Shown here: in pieces, positions 8,000-14,869 of the stretch
How the letters are laid out: every line of letters starts with the position of its first letter
Numbering within the stretch: the first letter of the stretch is position 1
Assembly (NCBI GenBank): GCA_903885865.1
Contig: CAISKH010000538.1
Span: 1-19,007 of the forward strand
Reading direction: 5' to 3'
DNA length: 19,007 nucleotides
Source of the DNA: an uncultured Mucilaginibacter sp.
Lineage (GTDB): Bacteria > Bacteroidota > Bacteroidia > Sphingobacteriales > Sphingobacteriaceae
Translations under genes and position numbers: made by a program
Notes under the pieces: model-generated
What the model was told of the DNA's origin: nothing
Seen by the model: the letters and a program-made list of their open reading frames with translations, nothing else
The model's database searches: none

Positions 8000-9826
8000 T
8001 TATTGGTGGTAGACAAGGTTTTTGGCCGGGATTAAATTTTTACTGATCTGTGTCATAATAGTATCCGCTGTAATGGGCATGCCATCATAGTTCAATATCG
8101 CAATTAGTTTTTGCGGATTGGTATTCAATTCGTTTATCAGCAGGCTGCGCATTTGCCCGTCGCGGTTTTGCTCAATTACAAATACGCGCTCATGGGTATT
8201 TACAAAATCTTCAACGGTTTTATTGAAAGGGAAAGCTTTTAGCCTAAGGGCATCGAAAGCGATATTTTGCCCGGCCATAATGTCCATTGCTTCCTCTGCC
8301 GAGTCGGTTGAAGTGCCGAAGAAAATAAGGCCATAAGGGCTCTTGTTTTCTTGCTGGTACAGGTAAGGGGCAGGTACGGTATCTTTAGCTGTGTCCCATT
8401 TCTTTAATAACCGGGCCATATTACGGGCATATACAGTACCATCTTCGGTGTAAGCCGCATACTCATCGCGCGATGTTCCCCGGGTAAAAAACGAACCTTT
8501 TGTAGGGTGCGTACCCGGAATAGTGCGATAAGTAATACCATCGCCGTCCACATCAAGGTAACGGCCAAAGTGTGGCATATCTTCCAACTGTTTGGCACTA
8601 AGAACTTTGCCCCTGATATATTTGCGCTTATCATTCCATTCAAATGGTTCCGACAGGTGGTCGTTCATCCCCAGGTCAAGGTCAGACATCAATATAATGG
8701 GGGTTTGCAACTGTTCAGCCAGATCGAAAGAACCTGCAGTCATTTCAAAGCATTCTTTTGGTGTTGAAGGGAAAAGCAAAATGTGTTTGGTATCGCCATG
8801 CGACGCATAGGCAGCCAGCGTTATGTCCGATTGTTGGGTACGTGTAGGCATCCCGGTTGAAGGGCCTGTGCGTTGTACATCTATCAATACAGCAGGTATT
8901 TCGGCAAAATAGGCCAAACCTAAAAATTCGTTCATTAGCGAAAGTCCCGGCCCGCTGGTGGCGGTAAATGAGCGTGCGCCGTTCCAATTGGCGCCAATTA
9001 CCATACCTATAGCGGCCAATTCATCTTCGGCCTGTATTATGGCATAGTTTTTTTTACCGGTCTCTTTATCGATACGCATTTTTTTTGCATGCTTTTCAAA
9101 ACCCTCGGCAACCGAGGTAGAAGGCGTTATAGGGTACCAGGCAACTACTGTAGCGCCACCGTAAACAGCGCCGAGGCCGCAGGCATCGTTACCTTCAACC
9201 AATATCCTGTCGCCTATCAGGTCGCGTCGTTCGAGGCGCAGATCAAGCGGATAGGCATAGTTGTCATGAATATACTGGATGCCCAGTTGCAACGATTTTA
9301 TGTTAGGAGCAATCAGTTTCTCCTTGCCGTTAAACTGCTCGGTGAGCAACTGTTCAAGCACTTCGAACTCAATACCCATCAAAGCCGACAAAGCGCCCAC
9401 ATAAATAATGTTTTTGAATAACTGTCGCTGGCGCGGATCGGTAAATTCGCGCAGGCATATTTCCATCAATGGCACACCGATATAGTTCACATCATCGCGT
9501 ATCAGTTCCTGATGAAGCGCTTTGGTGCTGTCGTACAAAAAATAACCCCCGCTTTTAACGTCTGCTACATCGCTCGGCATACTTTGCGGATTCACGCATA
9601 TCATCATATCAACACCTTCGCGCCTGCCCAGGTAGCCTTTTTCGCTTACCCGTACTTCGTACCAGGTAGGCAGGCCCTGTATATTTGATGGAAAAATATT
9701 TTTTGGGGCCACCGGGATACCCATCCTAAAAATTGCCTTGGCAAAAAGATAGTTGGCACTTGCAGAACCGGTGCCGTTCACGTTGGCAAAACGTACTACA
9801 AAATCGTTTATTTTACTATTATGCAT
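8000..9826 (-). CDS. korA: 2-oxoacid:ferredoxin oxidoreductase, fused gamma-alpha subunit
   Basis: A 608-residue protein with two parts. The N-terminal gamma-type domain (about 8-195) starts with VRFANVNGTGSASANYLFAK, the Rossmann-like gamma signature, and contains GYLGRREGVDMMICVN. The alpha domain (about 205-600) carries the diagnostic YPITPST (231-237), EDELAAIGMVIGANWNGARS and TSGPGLSLM (290-298). This gamma-alpha fusion plus separate beta is the two-subunit architecture seen in Sulfolobus and in many Bacteroidota. The ATG lies 3 bp after the stop of the flavoprotein gene (TAACTAATG), so the three kor genes are very likely one transcript and one functional unit. The active site lies at the alpha-beta interface. 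The substrate is not settled by the sequence; 2-oxoglutarate is the usual assumption. Confidence 0.9.
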   Translation of the reverse strand: MHNSKINDFVVRFANVNGTGSASANYLFAKAIFRMGIPVAPKNIFPSNIQGLPTWYEVRVSEKGYLGRREGVDMMICVNPQSMPSDVADVKSGGYFLYDSTKALHQELIRDDVNYIGVPLMEICLREFTDPRQRQLFKNIIYVGALSALMGIEFEVLEQLLTEQFNGKEKLIAPNIKSLQLGIQYIHDNYAYPLDLRLERRDLIGDRILVEGNDACGLGAVYGGATVVAWYPITPSTSVAEGFEKHAKKMRIDKETGKKNYAIIQAEDELAAIGMVIGANWNGARSFTATSGPGLSLMNEFLGLAYFAEIPAVLIDVQRTGPSTGMPTRTQQSDITLAAYASHGDTKHILLFPSTPKECFEMTAGSFDLAEQLQTPIILMSDLDLGMNDHLSEPFEWNDKRKYIRGKVLSAKQLEDMPHFGRYLDVDGDGITYRTIPGTHPTKGSFFTRGTSRDEYAAYTEDGTVYARNMARLLKKWDTAKDTVPAPYLYQQENKSPYGLIFFGTSTDSAEEAMDIMAGQNIAFDALRLKAFPFNKTVEDFVNTHERVFVIEQNRDGQMRSLLINELNTNPQKLIAILNYDGMPITADTIMTQISKNLIPAKNLVYHQ

Positions 9827-9829
9827 TAG

Positions 9830-11599
9830 TTAACATGCTTTGGTAACCTTATATAAAAATTGTTGCATATCCCATGCTGATGTTGGGCAGCGCTCGGCGC
9901 ACAGGCCGCAATGCAGACAAACATCCTCATCTTTCACCATTACCCGGCTGGTGGGCAAGGTGCCGGATATATACAGATCCTGGCTTAAATTTAATGACGG
10001 AGCTTTGAGCCGTGTTCTCAGGTCTTCTTCGTCTCCGTTCATGGTAAAAGTAATACAAGCTGTAGGGCATATATCCATACAGGCATCACACTCAATACAC
10101 TTGTCCTTCTCAAACACGGTCTGCACATCGCAATTAAGGCAGCGATGGGCTTCCTTTATAGCGGTCTGTATATCGAATCCCAGCTCTACTTCCATTTTAC
10201 GGTCAGACAAGCTGGCCTTTTTATCGGCATGCGGCACTGCAAAGCGAAGGTCGTTCACAACGTCGCTATCATAACTCCATTCGTGGATGCCCATTTTCTG
10301 GCTCACCAGGTTGGTAAACGGCGCGGGCCTTTCGGTGAGGGTTTTTTCCTCGCAATAAAGATTGATGGAAATAGCCGCCTGGTGCCCGTGGGCAACAGCG
10401 GTAATAACATTTTTAGGTCCAAAAGCAGCATCGCCGCCAAAGAACACTTTTGGGTTAGACGACTGAAAGGTAACTGCGTCAACAACAGGCATTCCCCAAT
10501 TATCAAATTCTATTCCGGTTTCCTTTTCTATCCAGGGGAAAGAGTTCTCCAGGCCTATGGCTACCAGCACATCATCGGCTTCAATAAATACTTCGGGTTC
10601 GCCGGTTGGAACCAGTTCGCGTTTACCTTTTTCGTTGATTACCGGATGTACTTTATCAAAGGTCATACCTATAAGCCTGCCATTTTCAATTACAAACTTC
10701 TTAGGTACATGGTTATCCATTATCAAAATATCTTCATGCAGCGCATCTTCCTTTTCCCAGGGTGAGGCTTTCATTTCTTTAAACGGGCTGCGTACCACAA
10801 CTTTCACCTCTTCACCACCCAAACGGCGCGATGTGCGGCAGCAATCCATAGCAGTGTTGCCACCGCCTAGCACAATAACTTTCTTTCCTATTTTATTGGT
10901 ATGCTCAAAAGCCACGCTGGTTAGCCAATCTACACCGATATGGATATTTACGGCACCTTCTTTGCGGCCCGGAATAACCAGGTCGCGCCCACGCGGGGCA
11001 CCGGTCCCCACAAAAACCACGTCGTAGTTTTTGTCAAGAATTTCCTGCAGGCTTGATACATAAGTTTTAAACTGGGTATGAATGCCCATATCCAATACGT
11101 AATCCACTTCTTCATTCAATACCTCGAGGGGTAAACGGAACGAGGGTATCTGGGTACGCATCATACCGCCGCCGGCATCCTGCTCATCATATAAATGTAT
11201 CTCATAACCAAGCGGGGCCAAATCGCGCGCTACGGTAAGCGATGCGGGGCCGCCGCCTATCAGGGCTATTCGTTTCCCGTTTTTTTCAAAAGGAACCCGG
11301 GGCATAAGCGATCGTACATCGTGCTTATTATCCGCGGCTACGCGTTTAAGGCGGCAAATGGCTACAGGTTCTTCTTCTATTCGTCCGCGCCGGCAAGCAG
11401 GTTCGCATGGGCGGTCGCAGGTACGGCCCAAAATACCGGGGAAAACATTCGATTCCCAGTTGATCATATACGCTTCGGTATATTTTCCTGCGGCAACCAG
11501 CCTTATATATTCAGGTACGGGGGTGTGTGCGGGACAAGCATATTGACAATCCACTACCTTGTGGAAATATTCCGGATTTTTTTCGTCTGTCGGTTTCAA
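9830..11599 (-). CDS. GltD/NfnB-like NAD(P)-FAD oxidoreductase with C-terminal two-cluster ferredoxin domain
   Basis: A 589-residue flavoprotein. The N-terminal Fe-S domain, as in GltD and dihydropyrimidine dehydrogenase, has Cys 18 and 22 (CQYACP) and Cys 61, 65, 69 (CDRPCEPAC). The FAD fold begins with IALIGGGPAS (111-120) and the NAD(P) fold with VIVLGGGNTAMD (241-252); GGDAAFGPKNVITAVAHG (388-405) closes the FAD site. The C-terminus (about 487-575) has CLNC, then CIECDACMDICP (501-512) and CLHCGLCAERCP (561-572), two [4Fe-4S] clusters. It probably moves electrons between the 2-oxoacid oxidoreductase downstream and NAD(P)H. The start is a TTG directly after an in-frame TAA, and the next Met is at residue 45, too late to keep the Fe-S domain. 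Twelve in-frame codons from an ATG at 11638 precede that TAA. It is not a true glutamate synthase subunit, since no gltB is nearby. Confidence 0.88.
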   Translation of the reverse strand: MKPTDEKNPEYFHKVVDCQYACPAHTPVPEYIRLVAAGKYTEAYMINWESNVFPGILGRTCDRPCEPACRRGRIEEEPVAICRLKRVAADNKHDVRSLMPRVPFEKNGKRIALIGGGPASLTVARDLAPLGYEIHLYDEQDAGGGMMRTQIPSFRLPLEVLNEEVDYVLDMGIHTQFKTYVSSLQEILDKNYDVVFVGTGAPRGRDLVIPGRKEGAVNIHIGVDWLTSVAFEHTNKIGKKVIVLGGGNTAMDCCRTSRRLGGEEVKVVVRSPFKEMKASPWEKEDALHEDILIMDNHVPKKFVIENGRLIGMTFDKVHPVINEKGKRELVPTGEPEVFIEADDVLVAIGLENSFPWIEKETGIEFDNWGMPVVDAVTFQSSNPKVFFGGDAAFGPKNVITAVAHGHQAAISINLYCEEKTLTERPAPFTNLVSQKMGIHEWSYDSDVVNDLRFAVPHADKKASLSDRKMEVELGFDIQTAIKEAHRCLNCDVQTVFEKDKCIECDACMDICPTACITFTMNGDEEDLRTRLKAPSLNLSQDLYISGTLPTSRVMVKDEDVCLHCGLCAERCPTSAWDMQQFLYKVTKAC

Positions 11600-11638
11600 T
11601 TAGAGGTTTTTATGTTCTTTAGTAATGAAAGCTTTCAT
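11600..11638 (-). other. 12-codon ORF abutting the kor flavoprotein start (leader peptide or nonsense-split N-terminus)
   Basis: ATG at 11638 opens MKAFITKEHKNL and stops at TAA 11602-11600, immediately followed, in the same frame, by the TTG (11599) used as the flavoprotein start. Either this is a leader peptide coupled to the main gene, or the ancestral gene began at 11638 and a nonsense codon now interrupts it, with restart at TTG. The lysine-rich, soluble character resembles a normal extension of the protein (KPTDEKNPEYF follows). Confidence 0.4.
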
Positions 11639-11640
11639 TA
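11623..11640. promoter_or_regulatory. 18-bp perfect palindrome upstream of the kor flavoprotein
   Basis: TAATGAAAGCTTTCATTA is a perfect palindrome located 24 to 41 bp before the TTG start. It lies 5 bp downstream of a candidate -7 box, so it would cover the transcription start or the first part of the mRNA. It also contains the ATG of the 12-codon ORF. It may be an operator for a dimeric regulator; a chance match or a coding constraint is possible. Confidence 0.35.
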
Positions 11641-11645
11641 ACCCG

Positions 11646-11653
11646 CAAAATTA
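11646..11653 (-). promoter_or_regulatory. Candidate Bacteroidota -7 promoter box for the kor operon
   Basis: On the minus strand the sequence TAATTTTG matches the Bacteroidota -7 consensus TAnnTTTG exactly. A convincing -33 TTTG at the usual spacing was not found. If used, transcription would start near 11641, about 40 nt before the TTG start of the flavoprotein and almost at the ATG of the 12-codon ORF. The rest of the spacer to 11852 is AT-rich; only a weak 5-bp hairpin (11772-11789) followed by TTTATT on the minus strand could end the pnt transcript. Confidence 0.35.
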
Positions 11654-11852
11654 AAAATAATTAATCATTTTTTACAGGAAAACTTGGTTTTACTGGTTAA
11701 CGGGCAATTTAATTGGTTTTTTACGAGGTTGAATGTTTTTATACAATTAAGGGTGTTCAGCGTATAATAAAATTCCATCTAAAGGGAATCGTTTAATCCC
11801 ATTTTTTTTATTTTTATCCCTGGTTTTTACTTTCTGATCCTGATTTTTTTAT

Positions 11853-13247
11853 CTAAAGCGCTTTAACCTGGCTGATCAATTGCTGCAAAACATCTTTGGC
11901 GTCGCCAAAAAGCATAGAGGTATTCGGCAGAAAAAAAAGCTGATTCTCAATACCGGCATAACCCGGCCGCATACTGCGTTTGTTTACGATCACCAATTTA
12001 GCTTTTCCGACCTCAAGAATAGGCATACCATAAATGGGGCTGGCCGGATCATTCTCGGCAGCGGGGTTAACCACATCGTTCGCCCCCAATATGAGCACCA
12101 CATCGGCGGAGCTGAATTGCTCGTTTGCAGGTTCTAATTCCAGCAGATCATCATAGGATACATCTGCTTCAGCTAACAATACGTTCATATGCCCCGGCAT
12201 ACGCCCTGCAACCGGGTGAATGGCATATTTTACTTCAACACCATTTTCGCGCAATGATTTTTCCAGTTCGTGGCAGGCATGCTGCGCCTGGGCCACTGCC
12301 AGGCCGTAGCCGGGAACAATGATAACCTTATGCGCATAACCCATTACCATTGCCGCATCATTTAAGCTTATTTCCTTATAGGCGCCCTCTCCGCCGGCAG
12401 CGGGGCCCGAAGCACCTTTAGCCCCGCCGAATGAGCCGATGAGCACATTTTTTAAAGAGCGGTTCATGGCATTGCACATCAGGATGGTAAGGATGGCCCC
12501 GGCAGAACCTACCAGGATACCACCGGTAAGCATTACCGGGTTATTATATAAAAAACCGGCACATGCAGTTGCTATGCCGGTAAATGAGTTTAACAAAGAA
12601 ATAACTACGGGCATGTCTGCTCCCCCAATAGGCAATACAAACAAGATTCCATAGACAAGCGACAAAGCCAGGATGATGCAGAAAATAAAAATAGGGACCG
12701 CTATATACCCCATCACAATTAAAGCGCTCATTACCAATATAACAAACAATATCACAAGGTTGAAAATATGCTGGCCACGAAAAGCATGGTCTGTTATTTT
12801 GCCGCTTAGCTTTCCGTAAGCGATCATACTTCCTGAAAAAGAAACACTGCCAATGATCATCCCCGCTATTATGGAAAGTACATGCATGGCGGCATGGTCC
12901 TGCGCTATATGGCCGAATTCAACAATAGAAATGAGCGCGGCGCATAAGCCGCCCATGCCGTTAAACAGGCTCACCATTTCGGGCATCGCCGTCATTTTTA
13001 CCTTTCGTGCCGCTACCGAACCGATAACCGTCCCTATGATCAGCGCGCTCCCAATCCATTGAAAATTATGAAATTCTATACCGGCCGGCCGGTATAGAAA
13101 AAGCGTACCGGCAATGGCAATAGCCATACCCGCCGCCGCTGCCAGGTTGCCCTTACGCGCAGTTGCAGGATGTGATAACATTTTTAGCCCTATAATAAAC
13201 GAAACTGATCCGATTAGGTAACAAAGTGATAATATATTGGTCTGCAT
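11853..13247 (-). CDS. pntB: NAD(P) transhydrogenase, beta subunit
   Basis: A 464-residue inner-membrane protein. About eight to nine helices fill residues 1-265, forming most of the proton channel (domain II). The cytoplasmic NADP-binding domain III follows from about 290: GYGLAVAQAQHAC (near 311), VAGRMPGHMNVLLAEA, GANDVVNPAA (near 388), IYGMPIL and KRSMRPGYAGIENQLFF, all hallmarks of PntB. With the alpha subunits it couples hydride transfer from NADH to NADP+ to proton entry, supplying NADPH. It starts one base after the alpha-2 stop (TAACATG), so the three pnt genes are one operon. Length is normal for the family. A 12-bp palindrome over its stop codon is not followed by a T tract and probably is not the terminator. 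Confidence 0.96.
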   Translation of the reverse strand: MQTNILSLCYLIGSVSFIIGLKMLSHPATARKGNLAAAAGMAIAIAGTLFLYRPAGIEFHNFQWIGSALIIGTVIGSVAARKVKMTAMPEMVSLFNGMGGLCAALISIVEFGHIAQDHAAMHVLSIIAGMIIGSVSFSGSMIAYGKLSGKITDHAFRGQHIFNLVILFVILVMSALIVMGYIAVPIFIFCIILALSLVYGILFVLPIGGADMPVVISLLNSFTGIATACAGFLYNNPVMLTGGILVGSAGAILTILMCNAMNRSLKNVLIGSFGGAKGASGPAAGGEGAYKEISLNDAAMVMGYAHKVIIVPGYGLAVAQAQHACHELEKSLRENGVEVKYAIHPVAGRMPGHMNVLLAEADVSYDDLLELEPANEQFSSADVVLILGANDVVNPAAENDPASPIYGMPILEVGKAKLVIVNKRSMRPGYAGIENQLFFLPNTSMLFGDAKDVLQQLISQVKAL

Positions 13248-13248
13248 G

Positions 13249-13587
13249 TTAATTTTCTTTTATCTGTTTAGATGATGCTTGTTTGCCGGTTTTAAACATT
13301 TCCAGCATTCTGTCGGTCACTACAAAACCGCCAACTACATTTATGGTACCAACTATTACTGCCATAAAACCTAATGCTAATACCAGGTAATTATCAGAGG
13401 GTGCTTCTCCCATTACGATAATGGCCCCTATGATGATTACCCCGTGAATGGCGTTTGCACCGCTCATTAAAGGCGTATGTAAAACCGAGGGAACTCTTGA
13501 AATAACTTCTATCCCCAAAAAAACAGAAAGTATTACAATATAAAATTGTTGAAGGTTGTTCTGAACGAAATCAAGTAATGTTTGCAT
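13249..13587 (-). CDS. pntA2: NAD(P) transhydrogenase, alpha-2 subunit (membrane part of PntA)
   Basis: This 112-residue protein has about three hydrophobic helices (near 13-33, 45-60 and 65-90). The segment SRVPSVLHTPLMSGANAIHGVIIIGAI is typical of the C-terminal membrane domain of PntA. In E. coli this domain is fused to the soluble NAD-binding domain; here, as in Rhodospirillum and other Bacteroidota, it is separate. Its ATG lies inside the end of the alpha-1 gene (17-bp overlap), which suggests translational coupling and fixed stoichiometry. It completes domain II of the proton channel together with PntB. Confidence 0.93.
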   Translation of the reverse strand: MQTLLDFVQNNLQQFYIVILSVFLGIEVISRVPSVLHTPLMSGANAIHGVIIIGAIIVMGEAPSDNYLVLALGFMAVIVGTINVVGGFVVTDRMLEMFKTGKQASSKQIKEN

Positions 13588-14701
13588 AATTATAGTTTTT
13601 AATAATGATTGGGGAAATAACTTCTCCCTGGTGTGTGATACAGGCGTTGCTTATAATATCGTCTTCAAAATTCAGCGATACTGTGCCTTCTTTACTGATG
13701 AGTAGTTTGAGAAAATTTGATATGTTTTTTCCGTACAGTTTACTGGCATCGGAAGATGCAGAAGCGGCAAGGTTTGAATCGCCTACTATGGTGACGTTAT
13801 TGAAAATAATAGTTTTATTATCTTTTGTTACCTCGGTATTGCCTCCGGTGGATGCAGCCAGGTCGATAATTACCGAACCGGCCTTCATGGTGGCAACCAT
13901 CTCCTTAGTTACCAACACCGGCGCCTTTTTCCCGAATATCTGGGCTGTAGTGATAACGATATCTGCTTTTTTAATGCTTTCAGCGATCTTTTGCTTTTGT
14001 CTTTCCTGAAAATCTTCGGTTTGGTCTACGGCATAACCACCTGCTTTTGACGCGTCTGCAGCGCCTTCAACCTCAATAAACTTTGCCCCGAGGCTCATAA
14101 CTTCCTGTTTTGACGCCGGTCGGGTATCGAACACCTCAACCACGGCGCCTAAACGACGCGAAGTGGCAATTGCTTGCAAGCCTGCTACGCCCGCCCCAAT
14201 TACCAGCACTTTTGCAGGCGCGCAACTCCCTGCAGCAGTCATCATCATCGGGAAATAGTGGGGATACAGGGATGCTGCTATAACAACCGCCTTATAACCC
14301 GCAATATTTGCCTGGGAACTCAATACATCCATGCTTTGCGCCCTTGTAGTGCGCGGGAGCATATCCAAACTGAATACAGTGTGGCCTTGTTTAACCCAAT
14401 CTTCCACCTGCGGAAGATTGTATATGGGACGATAAACGCCAATGAATACCTTATCCTTCAGGGATACAGGAACATCCTCATAATTTATGCACAATAAAAC
14501 ATCAGCCTTATTAAAAATGTCTTGCCTCGGTTTTATCAATGCACCATTACCAGTGTAATCCTCATCTGTACAAAAAGCCTTCAGTCCCGCGCCCGGTTCT
14601 ACCCAAACGGTGACGCCGCTTTTGGTTAAAGCACCAGCTTCTGCAGCCAGTAATGAAACCCTTGATTCAAACGAGGGTTCTTTTAATATGCCAATAATCA
14701 T
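13571..14701 (-). CDS. pntA1: NAD(P) transhydrogenase, alpha-1 subunit (NAD-binding domain I)
   Basis: A 376-residue soluble protein of the alanine dehydrogenase/PNT family. It starts MIIGILKEPSFESRVSLLAAEAG, the usual opening of PntA, with the catalytic-site motif RTTRAQSMDVLSSQAN (117-132). The NAD-binding Rossmann motif is GAGVAGL (169-175), followed by FDTRPASKQEV. The mobile loop is near 222-239 (GYAVDQTEDFQERQ), and TTAQIFGKKAP (251-261) completes the NAD site. It binds NAD(H) on the cytoplasmic side and passes hydride to the NADP bound in PntB. The ATG at 14701 is well placed. Upstream lies a 168-bp spacer after nifJ that holds a long inverted repeat. It is first in the pnt operon. Confidence 0.95.
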   Translation of the reverse strand: MIIGILKEPSFESRVSLLAAEAGALTKSGVTVWVEPGAGLKAFCTDEDYTGNGALIKPRQDIFNKADVLLCINYEDVPVSLKDKVFIGVYRPIYNLPQVEDWVKQGHTVFSLDMLPRTTRAQSMDVLSSQANIAGYKAVVIAASLYPHYFPMMMTAAGSCAPAKVLVIGAGVAGLQAIATSRRLGAVVEVFDTRPASKQEVMSLGAKFIEVEGAADASKAGGYAVDQTEDFQERQKQKIAESIKKADIVITTAQIFGKKAPVLVTKEMVATMKAGSVIIDLAASTGGNTEVTKDNKTIIFNNVTIVGDSNLAASASSDASKLYGKNISNFLKLLISKEGTVSLNFEDDIISNACITHQGEVISPIIIKNYNYANIT

Positions 14702-14730
14702 AAATAAATATTTATATTAAATAATAGTGT

Positions 14731-14826
14731 TTACAATATAAGAATGGTCTGTTGTTAGGCCTGTGCTTGTTAAGAAAATGTAAATTTATGAATTTACCGG
14801 GCTTTCAGACATGTCTTATATTGTAA
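14731..14826. repeat. 96-bp inverted-repeat block between nifJ and pntA1
   Basis: Arms 14731-14751 and 14806-14826 pair at 18 of 21 positions. The outer 13 bases are perfect (TTACAATATAAGA and its reverse complement), and the 3 mismatches fall together. The inner 54 bases hold a small repeat of their own (TAAATT-TATG-AATTTA, 14781-14796). The right arm contains the 10-bp palindrome AGACATGTCT (14807-14816). No T tract follows on the minus strand, so it is not a classic terminator. It may be a paired operator, an mRNA structure, or a small MITE-like element; no clear target duplication was seen. Confidence 0.55.
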
Positions 14827-14869
14827 TAATTTAGTTAACCACTTCATTTTCTTGCATTAAATTAAAAAA

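Noticed and set aside
10145..10765. 206-codon plus-strand ORF opposite the kor flavoprotein
   Set aside because: It lies entirely antisense to a well-supported gene with clear FAD and NAD(P) motifs and shows no recognisable domain.
10557..11027. 156-codon plus-strand ORF rich in Ser, Thr and Pro
   Set aside because: Composition is what the reverse strand of this coding region gives; no domain, and it overlaps a real gene fully.
9830..11599. Glutamate synthase small subunit (gltD) as the name of the kor flavoprotein
   Set aside because: There is no large subunit nearby, the C-terminal two-cluster ferredoxin domain is not part of GltD, and the operon context is korAB.
11684..11830. Three similar GGTTTT(TT)AC stretches in the pnt-kor spacer, as an iteron or operator array
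   Set aside because: Copies are short, AT-rich, unevenly spaced and imperfect; this is expected in a T-rich spacer.
11854..11865. 12-bp palindrome TAAAGCGCTTTA over the pntB stop codon, as a terminator
   Set aside because: On the transcribed strand it is followed by GATAAAAAAATC, not a T tract, and half of it is coding sequence.
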